From Arthonia radiata (lineage: Eukaryota; Ascomycota; Arthoniomycetes; Arthoniales; Arthoniaceae): 64,000 bases of DNA. Below the pieces are notes generated by a model. It did not search any database and was not told the DNA's origin. It was given only the letters and a program-made list of their open reading frames with translations. Shown piece by piece: positions 11,238 through 23,354 of this stretch (position 1 is the first letter of the stretch; each line of letters begins with the position of its first letter). The DNA is taken from assembly GCA_002989075.1 (NCBI GenBank), contig PSQN01000003.1, positions 1,616,340 to 1,680,339 of the forward strand, in the 5' to 3' direction. Position numbers and translations under genes: made by a program.

Positions 11238-12270
11238 TCAGAAACCTGCCATGAAGCAAGCTTCCCATGAATAACTATACTTATCGTCCGGCTTTTGCGA
11301 GATCAAGGAGATGTATTTGTCACGCCAGTCCCCTGCCATGCACGACGTCCTCATCTTCAGCCACTCCCATCCTTCTGGCCACCATCCCGCCTGCCCGAAG
11401 TCCACAACCGCCACGACATCCACGTCACCACTTGCGTTTCGCGCAACGAGGATGTTCTCTTGGTGTAAATCGCCGTGAGCAAAAATGACATTGCGGTCGT
11501 CATTCAGGCCAGCGAGCTCCGCGTCGCCGCTGCGATGTCTGGTTCTGAAGCTGGCGAGCCAGTCATGGAACGCTTTCATGTTATGGAATGGGCCGATGGG
11601 CTCATGATTGTCGTAGAACTTCCTGTCGCGCAGGGACTCGCCTCCAACCGTGCCTGTGTAATCGTCAGCGTGCCGGTGAGAAGCAGCGCGTTGTGGTGGC
11701 AGATTAGCTAGTCAAGGCAGTAGCATACTACATGCTTGTGCTCCGGTCTGCAATCCTGTTCAAAGGATTCCTCGACAACGTACTGAGGTAGTTCAACCGC
11801 TTCGGGCCGCTGACGTGCAGTGTCGTCTGTAGCGCCATCGGCGGCTGCGAGATGGATTGCCAGCTGCCCACAATTTGCTTCAATTGGCTCGTGACGCTCC
11901 TCTTTTGTGTGGCGGTCAGCGACTCCCACACATTATCCAGTACCTCCCCTTGCATCAGCTGCATGTACAGGAACACGGCGCCGCCAACACCGCTCTCCCT
12001 CACCCAGCCGTAAATCTCAGGCACGCGACTGCCTCGGCGGTGTAGAAAATGGAGGCTCTGGCCTTCTGCAATCCTCACGTGAGGTCCCCACTTCACAAAC
12101 AACCCCAGCTTTTCAAATTTGACAGCGTCACGATCGTCACGATGGCGCGTGTCTGCGCGGGCGCGGACCTCTTTCGGCGTAGGCAGTCTCGTGTTCTGGT
12201 TGTTGGCGAAGAATGCGGTATCGAAAAATTCCTCATGAGACTTGGATGGAAGGCTGTAAGGCAACGCCAT
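11238..12270 (-). CDS. APH/ChoK-type kinase-like phosphotransferase, two exons
   Basis: Exon 1 is 12270-11784 and exon 2 is 11653-11238. The 130-nt intron (11783-11654) has donor GTACGT, branch GCTGAC and acceptor TTACACAG, and the phases match (1/1), giving 300 codons plus stop. The protein has the usual fungal APH-family order: FVKWGP and RIAEGQSLHFL in the N-lobe, VPEIYGW, a hinge FLYMQLMQGEVLDNVW, then after the intron the catalytic loop HGDLHQENILV and the metal-binding DFGQAGWWPEGWEWLK. Members phosphorylate small hydroxyl compounds; most fungal copies are uncharacterised, so the substrate cannot be named. The length is normal to slightly short, as the C-terminus ends soon after the DFG-like region. 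ATG 12270 is the first in frame and fits the N-lobe. Unlike its two neighbours this gene looks intact. Confidence 0.82.
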
Positions 12271-12540
12271 TGGTTACGTGCGTTGCAAAGCAATGGAAGC
12301 GATAGTTGATAAGCTAGCGAAGGAGAACAAGCGGGCGCTCATGATGGGGTGGTACTTTGCAGAGGCGACGTGTCCGACCTGGCTCGCTGACACAATAGAG
12401 CGTGGCGTCCATGGCGGATACTGTAGACCATAAAGGAATTTGTGCAAGCAACGGCATGCGAAGGTGGCACGCGGCTGAAAGTAAAAGTGGCACACCACCA
12501 TAATCCCTACCAAATAACGACGACGATAATATAGTTAATT
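12271..12540. other. Upstream region of the APH gene and island edge
   Basis: GC-normal DNA, no supportable gene. It probably contains the APH promoter (transcription leftward). Composition becomes AT-rich at about 12525-12540. Confidence 0.45.
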
Positions 12541-13990
12541 CTGGGCCAAATTTTATAAAAATTATACTATTATAATCGCTGCAACTGGCTCTACCATGCT
12601 ATTATTGCGCCATCTCTATCCTTATAGTCTTTAAAGCGCTATAGTATTAAATTAATCTACTTATTTATAGTGTCTATATATAGCGTATCCTAACCCTCTC
12701 CTATTAATTTAAACGTCTTAAATTTATTCTAATAAGGCTATATACGTAAGTATATCTTTAGAGCCTACTAGGCGTTCTTAATTAGGGATAGATTAGGGCT
12801 TCTACGGACGTTAAAGTAAGTCTCGATACTATACTTCTTCTTATAGGCCGCTAGCTTTAATTTTTTACTAATTCTATACCCTAAATTATAATCCTCTTTA
12901 AGTATAAAGTTATAGCCCTATAGCTTCTACTCTTAAATAATAGAAAGAATTATAAAGACGTAGTAGTTAGCTGTTATCTTACTATCAATATTAGATAAAA
13001 TATTATAAAAGTAAAGTAGTAGCTTGAACTTATAGCCTATAGCGCCCTAGGTATAATACTACTTCTTTTTAATATTATTAACCTTATCTATATCTTAAAT
13101 ATAGTCTTTATAGTATCTCTCTCTAGGCTTTTAAAGTAGCTAAAGTTTACTCTATAGCCTAAGCCTAAAGTATATCTTATTAGAAAAGTAAATATAGCGC
13201 TAGTAATACTTATTAGGATATCTTTTAAGTATTACTTCTATATAGGCTTTTTACTTTTCAGTAAGATTATTATTTATCTAGTTCTTTTAGTATATAATAT
13301 ACTTCTACTAGTTCTTTATTTCTATTATCTTTTATAGCGTATAGCTAGAGATATTAAAACTATACTTAAAAGCTAGCTAGCCCTATATTATCTTATATAC
13401 CTAGTAGCTATATTCTTCTAAAAAGCTATTAATTTTATTAATTTATTCTTATATAATCTTTATTAGCTAGCCGCGCCTTTTATCTATATTGTTCTCTTAA
13501 TCTAGGTACCTATAAGTATCTATATTATTAAGATATTAATATAAGGACCTTTTTAGAGTACTAAAGAACTTAAATATATCTTATTTTAGTACTAGATAGC
13601 TATTAGGATAGAAAAGACGATTATAAGATATAAAATTAATTATTCCTCTTATTTAAGCTCTCTTTAGGGTCTTAGCGTACTATCCTACTTACTCTTTATA
13701 CTTAGAAGGATCTTAACGCTTTATACTTACTAGAATAAAAGAAGTTATTAAAATTAGGCTTAAATTACGTATAGAGCGAATTTTAAAAGTTTTAGGTTAT
13801 TAGAGTAGAAGACCAATTTTAGATAGGGCTAGTACTAGTATACTACTTTTACTTTTAGCCGCGTAGATAGGTAGATATAATAAGCTAGGTAACTGCGTTT
13901 AGTTCTATAGAGGTAGATACTACTAAGTATCTTAGAATAGGTTACTAGTAGAACTAGGGGCAAACTAGAGGCTTTAGCTCTATACTCTTC
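12541..13990 (-). mobile_element. Tc1/mariner-like DNA transposon, RIP-decayed
   Basis: On the minus strand, between about 12990 and 12740, a frame keeps the end of a DDE transposase core: an ED pair, then SPNLSLIKNA followed by ALKIYLR. This corresponds to the family motif SPDLxPIENxW..LK, which carries the third catalytic acid. The usual Glu appears as Lys here, and several CAG/TGG codons are now stops. The remaining 1 kb towards 13990 has the same composition and would hold the N-terminal helix-turn-helix part. I could not identify terminal inverted repeats, so the ends are approximate. The element is dead. Confidence 0.6.
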
Positions 13991-13994
13991 TTAG

Positions 13995-14200
13995 ATAAGT
14001 GAAAGTAATGGAAGCTGAGTATGAACCTTGACGTGGATTCCTGTCAACAAGACATTGCATGAAGAAACCAAACTGAACTACGAACGATAGAAGAGCGTAT
14101 CTATGTGCCAAGCCACGCTAGTCCTAATCCTCGTGCCTAGTCCTGCACGTGACCTCCTGTCTGCGATGCTGCATGATCTGGCCTGAAATCCTTTCAATAA
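13995..14200. other. 200-bp GC-normal spacer between repeats
   Basis: A stretch of ordinary base composition without stop-codon saturation, flanked on both sides by RIPed DNA. It contains no open frame of note. It may be a remnant of the unique host sequence into which the flanking elements inserted. Confidence 0.55.
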
Positions 14201-15904
14201 GATATTCTTTAGGGGCTTTAGTAGAGTATAGCTTAGAGTCTTAAGCCTCTAAGCCTAAACGCCCTTAAACTACCTAGCTACTTATTCTACTCTAAGATAT
14301 AACCTTAGTCTACTTAGACCTATACACTTAGCTAATATATTATCTAATAAGAAAATACTCGCTCTATAGATCTAAGGCCTAATAGTAGTCTTAGCGCTAT
14401 TTTATATTTCTTAGCACTTTTTTATATCTAAAAGTTATCTTATATAGATATACTTTATATAACTATTTTAATAGATATTATTATTAAAAAAGCTATAGTA
14501 GAAAGAGAATCTTAAAATCTAGTACTATAATTTTTTGTTTAATCTCTACTAAGTAAAATAGGCTATATATGTTCTTTAAAGTTTATATATAATATATAAT
14601 TTAGTATTTAATAGCTTTAATGTTAATTAAGTTAAATTAAATAAGAAGAACCTAAATATAAGTAATAGTCAATAAGAGATAAAAAGAAGAAGGTTAATTA
14701 GCTTCTTTCTAGGCTTTAATAGTAGTATATAACCTTCTATACCGCTCTTTTATCTCTTATATATTTAAATTAACCTAGATATTAGCTTTTCTTTAGTAAG
14801 TTTATAGAGGCCTTATATAATAATTAAGACCTACTTAATTATCTTAGGCTTTAATATAAGTTAATAGAGGCTATAATATTTCTAGTAAAGATTTAGAAGG
14901 AAGTAGTAAGGCTTTTAAGATAGCTAATATCTAGAGAGTATAAGATTAATTAAGTTTAGAAGCTTAATATAGTCTCTAGCTATATAGGTTATTAAGTAGA
15001 TATACTACTAAGAGGCTCTAAACTTAACTTAACTACTACTTAATTTATTATAGTAGAAGTATATTAATTAACCTTAGAGTAATAAATATATTCTATCTCT
15101 CTACTAGTATATATACTTTATTCTTTTAATACTATTATATACTTCTTAACTATATAAGTATAATCTTTTTTCTAGTATTCTTAGGCTTTTAATATATAAT
15201 TATAGAGTATCTATAGACTTAATAATATAATTTAACTACCTTAGAGTATAATTAAGCTATAAGATATATATAGAGAACTACTAGAGTTTTAAGGCTTAAG
15301 CTAATTAAGTACTATATTAACTTATTAGATAGAGTAGACTTATTATTTATAGCTATAATACTTAGAGTAATTAACTAGATTAATATACTGAATATTAAGA
15401 CTTTAAAAGAGTATATACTTTAGAATAACTATACTTTTATACCAGCTAAAGGACCTTTTAACCTACCTACTAACCTAGTAGATAAACCTAGTAGATAATC
15501 TATAAGAAGATACTACTAAGTATAATAGCTATTATAAGCTTCTTTATATACTAGTATAGATAACTTACTATCTTACCGCCTAGAACTTTAAGGTGCTATA
15601 TATAGAGTTTCTTAAGACTATTAATAACCTTTTAAGTAATATTAAAGATATTATAATTTACTATCAACTAGTTAATGTTCTATCTTCTTTTAAGTTTAAT
15701 TTCCTTCTACTTCTTCTTATAGATATTAATAAGAGTATAAACAAGAGAAATATTAAGATTTAATATAAGATTAATAAGATACTTAGCTTAATAAGTATTT
15801 TAATACTAAGCTTATCTATATTATCTTTAGAGACTAAAAGACCCTTTAGTAAGTTTATTTAATTATTATAATATATACTAAAAACGTCTATAAGTAGGAC
15901 TAGT
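14201..15904. repeat. AT-rich RIPed repeat sequence, unclassified
   Basis: TA-rich with stops in all frames. I see no domain strong enough to name the element. It forms the left flank of the solo LTR at 15910. Confidence 0.6.
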
Positions 15905-15909
15905 TCTAG

Positions 15910-16359
15910 TGTTACGATCTTACTATATTAGACTAGTACAAGGCTGACCGCAGCCAGCCTCATTAGAGCATTATACAGTATACCCGATAACCCCAACATA
16001 GCGACGTCGGTAACGTCGCTATATCGTAATAGAATCCCAACTACGCGACAAAGAAAGTATCGGGACCGTCGGATATAGAGGAACATACCTATATACCTTA
16101 GACTATATAGCTAGACTAATGGCCGACCTTAGGATAAACTTTAGTCTATTAATTTAATATTTAAATACGAGTTCCTTAACTATATTTAAATAACGTACTT
16201 CACCTTCTATCTACTTTAGTTAAGCTCCTCTTACCTTCTGTAATCTGTCTCGCCTCTCCTATCTTTTAGCCTCTAGTACACGAGGCACCTACCACCAAGG
16301 TCGACAAGTATATAAGGTAAGTAAGCCTTAGTTCGGTTCTTACAGCGACCGGCGTTACA
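15910..16359. repeat. Solo LTR (450 bp), separate family, little RIP
   Basis: It begins TGTTACGATC and ends GGCGTTACA, that is TGTTAC...GTTACA ends as in LTRs. The pentamer TCTAG lies directly on both sides (15905-15909 and 16360-16364), a clean target duplication. It contains a TATATAAGG box near 16310. GC content is much higher than its surroundings. No internal region and no second copy is visible in this window, so it is a solo LTR of a family not otherwise represented here. Fossil; its low RIP load suggests it is younger than its flanks or was single-copy. Confidence 0.85.
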
Positions 16360-16364
16360 TCTAG

Positions 16365-19300
16365 TATCTATTTTTAATACTTAGCCTCTTTTATTTATAA
16401 ATAAACCTTACTTATAACCTAATAAAGGTAAATTATAGCCTATATTTAACCTTTAACTCTTCTAGACGCCTATATTAGGTCTAGAAGAAGCTTTAATATA
16501 AAGATATCTCTAGTAAGAAGAGTAACTACTAGACGCTTAAGGACTTCTTAATAGATATCTAGAATAGATAATTTCTTATATACTAGCTAGTTAATTAAGG
16601 GCTATATTGATTAATAATAATATAGTAAATCTTAAGCTTAATCTATAGTTTTAGAGTTAAGTAGTTTAAGTATTTAATTAAATTAATAGTAAAGTATATT
16701 AATATCTAACTCTATAGTAAAGGTACTAACTAGGAGCTCTAGTACTTTATAGGCTTCTTTTAGGACGTTGGAACGTTTCTCAACCTATAGTAGGCTATTA
16801 AGTATAGTAATATTAGAATATTTATTAAATATATATACTACTACTATATTCTTTTCTATAGCGCTAGTGCGTATAACTATATAATTACTTTACTTTACTC
16901 TCTTTATATCTTTACTACTAGGTATATTGATCTATCTATATAAGATCTTCTACTTGTAGTAATACTTATTAATACTAAAGAGCGTACTAATAGCTTCTTT
17001 CTAGTTAATCTTATAAATAAGTACTGTAATAGCCTTATTAAGTAGATTTAGCTTAATAGATATAATAGCTATTAGATATTTAGAGAAATTATAGAGTATA
17101 AAGCTATTAAGAAGCTATTTCTTAATCTACTTAATAAGTAGCTTATAAAGTAGCTATTACTATACTAGTCTAATATATATTCTCCTATATATAGAGATTA
17201 GAATATCTTTCTTATAGCTATTAGATCCTTATTAGTAATATAAAATAGTCTAGAGGCTAATTTAATAGTCTTAAATAAGCCTTTAGACTATATTTAACTA
17301 GATTTCTAGCGCCTTAGTAATAAGATTATATAGTTTAATAGACTCTTAATATATCTTAAGCTAGCTTATATTAAGAATAAAGCTATACTTAAGAACCTTA
17401 CTTAATAGATAAATAAAGATACTATAGAGGACTATAAGTTCTTTTAGTATACTAATTAAAGCTTTTAGGATATTAAGTCTACTTTAAATTTACTATAATA
17501 TAGCTTATAGTATAAGTTTTAATAGAAGTTAAGTAGTACTTTTAAATAAGATATTAAAAATAAAGATAAGTAAGTATATAGCAATATATATATTAATTAT
17601 ATTATTAGAATAAAAGTAGCTCTATATAGGCGTTAAGTACTTATTGACTATCTATTAACTATCTATTAACTACCAAATAACTATATATTAAGTAGTATAG
17701 TTATTATAATTATTATTATTCTATCTAACCTAGGGATAGAGATAGTTACTATTATTAAGTTACTACTTAAAGAAGTTAATACTACGCTAGGCCTACTAAA
17801 TCTATATCTAAGTATTATTATTAGACTATATTAACTCTCCTTCTTTTCTAGAGTTAATATTACTAACTAATACTAAGTTAACTAGAATATAGATATTAAC
17901 TAAACTCTACTATAGTCTATACTAGGACTATAGGTAAGTACCTTATTAGCGCTAAATAGCTAAGATTAGAGAAGAAATAACTATAATAGAGCTAGTAGAT
18001 AGTTAAGTAAAAGCTATTTTAATATATATTAGTATTAAGTTAAAGTAAAGTTAAATTATTAATATATCTTAAGAACTAGGAGTAATAAAAGTAATAGAAG
18101 TAACTAGAATAGTAGGGATAGTAGAGATAGTAAGGCTAGTACTAGTATTAAGACTATACTAGGTAGAATAGCTAAAGGTAGTATATAAACTATAGTAGCG
18201 CTAGTAGATAAGAGTAATTCTTTCTATTATAAACTTATTTAGATTCTACTAGTAGTAAATATATATATATATAATTAATTTATTAGTAGATTAAATTAAG
18301 AAAGACTTGAATATATAGTTATTTAAGTTAAAATAGATAGACGTAGTAGTACTAATATTAATTTAGAGTTAAGTATTATTATAAATAGTAGAAAAAGTAA
18401 GGATATACTATAAAATAGCTTAAATAATATAGCTAGAAATACTAGTATATAGACTATTATTATCTTAAATATAAATATAGATTTTATAGATATAAGCTAT
18501 AGTCTATAAAACGTTTATATTAACTATATAGTATTAGCTTACTATTAAGCCTCTAAGTCTTAATATATAGTAAACTTATAAAAGACTTTCTAAGTAGTAT
18601 AACTATTAAATAGCTATACTTATATAGCTATATTAATATTAATATTAATATTAAAGAAGAGTTATAAAGGTTAGAAGAAGAGTTAGAAGGTTAAAAGAGA
18701 ATTAAGATAGTAAAAAAGAATATTAAAAGAAAGATAAGTAAGAGTAAAAAAAGTTTAAGTATAAGTAGATATATAGCTAAGTAGATATACTATATACTAC
18801 TTTATTAGTATTTAATTAATTAAGCTATAGTATCTATAAGGTAGCTATATAGAGTTAAAGCTTTAATAATAATTATAGCTATTATTAACTAGTAGCGCCT
18901 TTATTATTCTAATAAGCGTTTACTACTTAATTTCTTAGATATAGAGTATACTAGTATTCTCTACTTAGTTTAGACCTTATTATTTACTTATATATTTAGT
19001 AATAAAGATTATAGCTTATATAGAATAGGCTATACTAGGGTTAATAGAGATTAAGATATCTGAGTAAGTTAAATAGTAGATATTAATTATAGTTAATATA
19101 ATCTCTAAGTAAGAGTATATTTTATAATAGCTAAGACTTTAGTACTATACTTAATTACCTATATTTAGCTATTAAACTAACCTCTAGTAATAGTATAGAT
19201 TAATAATACTAGGCTGTTTATCTACTTTTTAGAAAGTACTAGCTTATTATATAGATCTCTAAATAAATTAAATATAGACTCTTATAGCTAGATAAAAACT

Positions 19301-21080
19301 ATCTACTACTAAACTTTAAGCTATTTAATAAATTAAGCCTAAATATTAGTAGATATATTATAGTACTATATATTATATACTTTTAGAAGCTTAAGTAGCT
19401 AAGAATTATAATAAGAGTATATTAAATTATACTACTCTTAATAAAGCCTTTTGTTAAAGTAGCTAAGTATACCTATATATATATATATAAAGGCTATTTT
19501 AGACCTAGTATTTCTAAGAATTAGTCTTAAAAAGCTACTATTAAAATATAAAATTATTCTTAACTAACTTTAAGAGCTATTATTAATTAGTTAAATTAAT
19601 CTACTTATTATCTTAGCTTAACTACTTACTATTAGTATTACTTAAAGTATCTTAAAAGACCTTAATAGCTAAACTTAATTAGCTATATTACTACTTATAG
19701 AGTTTTATTAACTTCTATTGCTACTATCTATTAAGGTCTTTAAGCCGTAGTCTAACTAACTTAGCCTTAATAACTATATAGAAGTAGCTTATATAACTGT
19801 TATAGCCTATCTAACTAAGCTTCTACTAAATATTAACTAAGCTGTCTTATTTAACTTAGAAAATATAGTTAATATTATAAGGGTTAATACTAAAGCTAAA
19901 TATAACTATTATATAGATTACTAAGTATTAATTACTATTAAATATAGTTAAAATAGCCTTCTATATATTATTCTTTAGTTAGCTATAATATAGCTAGATA
20001 ATACTATTTATTAATTAAACTAGTAATCTAAACTATATTAACTATACTTAGATTTAAATAATAAGAATAATAACTTCTAATATCTTTTATATATAAATAA
20101 TTATCTTTAGTAGCTACTTATTAGCTTATTATTAAGCTATATTATATAGTAGTTAAATAATATACTACTAGATAGTTAAAAAGCTTATATTAGGCTTTCT
20201 TTTAAAGAATAGATTAATATTACTTAAATTAATTAATATTTAAATAATATATATACTATTCTTAAATATAAGCTTAGACTTTAACTTATAAAATATTAAA
20301 ATTAGAAGTATAGCTATAGTTATAAAGAAAATAATATAGTCTAGTAATAAATACTAAAGCATACTAAGTTTAAGAAACTTAGAATAAAAAGACTCTTCTT
20401 ATTTACTATAAATATATAATTTATTAATAGTAAGAAGATAAATAGCTTTATAGAAAGAAGGCTACTTAATTATATCTTAAAAAAAGATATTACTTAATAT
20501 AATTTTAAAACTAAGCTATATATATATATACTCTTTATTTATAATCTATTAATAGCTCTTCTTACTATTAATTAAACTATTTAATATAAATAGTTATACC
20601 TCTTAAAGCTACTATATTACTCTATACTAATTATTCTTAATTATCTTTAAGAGACTAATAATTAATATAATACTTAGGTTTAGTATATAAAGTAGACTAA
20701 ATACTCAAAAGATAAGTATCTTTCTAAACCTATATTTTATAACTAACATAACGTCTTATTAGACTTTTAAAGTCTTTAAAGCTTTAAGCTACTCAACTTT
20801 TATCTATTAAATACTAAATAGCTCTTTAATTAACTATATAAAGATAGAAGATAGGTAAGTTAGTTAAATAGTATTAGTAGTAGACGCTATATTAGCGTTC
20901 TTAGTATATATATACGTTACTATATATGCCTAAGGTAGTTCCTTAGCCTTTTTAGTTAGGATTTTTATATAGTTAGAAACGCGAGGCATTATTAACTTAG
21001 TTAATAAACTTTTTTAATTAAATTCTAACGATTAGAATGATGTTTAGTTAGTAAGACTAAAAAAGCTGCTATCGGGCCTT
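16365..21080 (+). mobile_element. Copia-like retrotransposon remains, heavily RIPed
   Basis: The plus strand retains the order expected for Ty1/Copia elements. There is a gag-like stretch (about 16400-18100), a protease/pre-integrase-like stretch (about 18200-18600), and an integrase-like stretch around 18850-19500. The RT/RNase H part presumably lies in 19700-20700. Stops are everywhere. I could not define LTRs, so the boundaries are those of the AT-rich composition. Fossil, many breaks, probably old relative to the solo LTR that sits at its left edge. Confidence 0.5.
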
Positions 21081-21083
21081 AAA

Positions 21084-21110
21084 CCCTTTAGGCGTCTACT
21101 ACCTAAAGGG
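21084..21110. repeat. Inverted repeat at the AT/GC boundary
   Basis: CCCTTTAGG (21084-21092) and CCTAAAGGG (21102-21110) form a perfect 9-bp stem with a 9-nt loop, exactly where AT-rich DNA changes to the gene island. It could be one end of a DNA element or just a hairpin; no partner was found. Confidence 0.7.
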
Positions 21111-21170
21111 GAATAGCGTAGTAAGCACGCACGGGCGCCCAAGGGTCTGAGCGGGCTGAGACTACCTGAG

Positions 21171-21569
21171 ATGCACAATGTGACACTAGGCCGGTTTGGA
21201 GATTCTCATCTCGGGCACTGGGATATTCCATGGATGTCGCACGTGAGTTTCATGACTAAATCCACTACGTTTGCAACGAGGCTGCAGCGCACAATCTTAC
21301 TTCTTTTCTTCTTGGACAACGACGGGCTTTGTAGCGGTGGGTCAGTCCTCGACAACACTTTGCTTCCGATAGCGTTCTGCTACATAGCAGATTCGGTGCG
21401 CTCGAGAATAAAGAGGACTTCGGTGGAATATCGATCGATATTTCGACATTTCTTGGCGATACTCGGCTCCACGATCAACTGCGTGGATTCTATGAATATC
21501 GCATATCCGCGGGAAACGTCCGACACGCGTCTCACACCTGCACCTACGCGAAGACGATACGCCCCTTGA
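21171..21569 (+). CDS. Unrecognised open frame, doubtful gene
   Basis: An ATG-started frame of 132 codons next to the boundary of the repeat block. It has a hydrophobic run near residues 42-50 (ILLLFFL) but no motif I know, and no clear introns. Its end overlaps the imperfect 25-bp tandem duplication at 21546-21594. Codon use is not strongly biased. I consider it a possible gene remnant or a chance frame. Confidence 0.2.
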   Translation: MHNVTLGRFGDSHLGHWDIPWMSHVSFMTKSTTFATRLQRTILLLFFLDNDGLCSGGSVLDNTLLPIAFCYIADSVRSRIKRTSVEYRSIFRHFLAILGSTINCVDSMNIAYPRETSDTRLTPAPTRRRYAP

Positions 21570-21594
21570 GACGCGAAGACAATACACCCTTGAG
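21546..21594. repeat. Imperfect 25-bp tandem duplication
   Basis: The 25-bp unit at 21546-21570 is followed by a 24-bp copy at 21571-21594. The copies differ by two G-to-A changes and loss of one C. Confidence 0.85.
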
Positions 21595-22340
21595 AAGTGG
21601 ATTACCTGCTTATCTTTGCGAGTACTGTGTAAGTCAGTCGGCACTGATGCAAACGTTGGCGGGTGTGAGTATCCAAGGATAGAAGACGCAAAAACCTGTC
21701 GCTAATCTCCTGGCGTTGGGCAACTGAACCGTATGATTTTCCAGGATTCATCAGACACTGATCAAGCCCCACCCGCTCCTTGTACGTTAGGGGCCTACTC
21801 CGTGTCGTCATGATGGATCATAACTGCGGTCCTGAATCAGCTGTGAGACGTCTTCTTGATCGTTGAAGTCGACAGCTGGCGAACAATGGACAAGGTACCG
21901 CACAACAGATCCGTGAGTATCTTGAACAACAGACCAGATCGTGCCTTTCTCCGGACACGACGCCAGATGATGTTACGTCTGCCTCCTTTATAAGCTGGAA
22001 ATAGTTCCCTATGGCCCCATGAAAAGCCCGTGACTGCTTTTCGCAACTTTGCCACGCCCGCATTCAGCACTTATACACGGTTACTATGACTACATCAAAC
22101 CACCTTGGAAAAGTATCGGGTTGGTGGGATACGTGTTACAATATGAGGACAGCGTGCTATAAAACGTCGGCCTCAGGGCAGTCGTTGGTGAGGTCATTCA
22201 CAACATACATCTGGATTCGCACTCTATCTCCAACCTTGCGCAAGTTCCGACCATCAATCGCTGTTCACTTCCTCCTATAGAGTTGTTTATCGAAAACAAG
22301 CTTACAGGGAGGCACCTGGCACCAACTCGAACACACAAAT
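21595..22340. other. Intergenic, no supportable gene
   Basis: GC-normal sequence with short overlapping frames on both strands (the best is a 69-codon minus frame from ATG 21811, no motif). It should contain the promoter of the following plus-strand gene. Confidence 0.4.
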
Positions 22341-23354
22341 ATGTCTAAATTCCATAATTTAACTCACCCCCAGATGCCCCATCCTCAAATGCCTCGTATG
22401 CCCCATCCCCATCCCTTCTCACAATCTACGACAGAAGGCGGAGGTACACGTGGGTCCCATTTCTTTACCAGTAAAGAGAGTGGGAGGGGCAACGAAGGTG
22501 AGAAGAGTGGGGTTCGTGGTGGTGGTGGTGGTGGTGGTGGTGATGGTAAAGCTGGCGGTAGTGGCGGCGGAGCAGACAATGGAGGCGCCGGGAAAAGCGA
22601 TGTTAAGGCTGGCAAGTGTTTCACTGACACATCAGACGCCACGCTCAAGCCTTGCATGACTGACACCTGAATTGCAGGCAAGCAAAAAGCTACCTCCTCG
22701 GAAGCTCACAGGAACATCTTCCTTCTGGTCTACGTAGGTCCTGGCATGATGTTTCGTTGCGACTCACCGCCGATATTGACAGCATGGTGTTTAGAGTGCC
22801 GGCCCCCACAAAGCTCACTGGGCTCTTATGGTTCCCAATGCCGATGATCGCGCCGAGAAGTCAGGAAAATACTTCGACGCCGTAGGTGACGTCAGAAAAG
22901 GGTTTCAGTCTCAAGCCGCGCGAGGGTGGCAGCTGCAGAAGAGCGGGAGGTACCCATCGCACGTCATTGAGATTGGCCGCTTCCCCTCGAGCAAGATCAC
23001 AGACACACCCACATCCGGCGACAAGCTCGAGAAGCACCCGCTCACGCCTGCGTCTGCTCGCGACGACTTTGAAAGAGTCCTGGCTTCGGTCGCCCCCCCG
23101 GCCGCTGGCCTGAGCAGTAGTGTTGAGGCTACAGAGGTAAGTCACGCAGTGTTTCCGCGCAGATGCAAACGTATTGTGCTGATTGTATTCTTCTGCAGGG
23201 TGGAAAGAAGATGAGAAAGACCTTGGACAACTGTCAGACCTGGATCCGCAACGCTGTTGCTGAGCTCAAAAAGCACGGACTCGAGGCGCCCACTCGCCCC
23301 CCGAACAGGGGTAAGGACCCGACACAGATTGTGGCAGAGGCACCTATCCAGTGA
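22341..23354 (+). CDS. Fungal protein of unknown function with AHWAL and NCQTW motifs
   Basis: Three downstream exons are well supported: 22678-22733 (reads ...AHRNIFLLVY), 22795-23136, and 23199-23354. The intron 22734-22794 (GTAGGT...TTTAG) joins VY to SAGPHKAHWALMVPN in phase. The intron 23137-23198 (GTAAGT...TTCTGCAG) joins in phase to the exon with DNCQTWIRNAVAEL. The pattern xIFLxVY - AHWALFVP - GDxxxGF - IG - NCQxW is one I associate with a common ascomycete family of small cytosolic proteins without known function. The 5' end is unclear. The acceptor at 22677 has a good branch (CTGAC), but the donor may be GTGAGA at 22498, in phase with ATG 22341 and removing the glycine tract, or GTGTTT at 22616 with a different frame. 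Length would be about 235 residues with the first choice. Confidence 0.62.
22516..22542 (+). repeat. GGT/GTG microsatellite
   Basis: Nine consecutive GTG/GGT triplets in the 5' part of the gene above. They would encode polyglycine if exonic in the ATG 22341 frame, but may be intronic. Confidence 0.9.

Noticed and set aside
10164-12270. APH kinase plus HAD hydrolase as an operon-like resistance or defence module
   Set aside because: Fungal genes are not co-transcribed in this way, the HAD frame is interrupted, and nothing else in the island supports a joint function.
22516-22542. CRISPR-like or minisatellite array
   Set aside because: A simple triplet run; no spacer-repeat structure exists here or elsewhere in the window.
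22385-22681. Proline-rich minus frame and valine-rich plus frame
   Set aside because: Both are products of the GGT triplet tract read in other frames.
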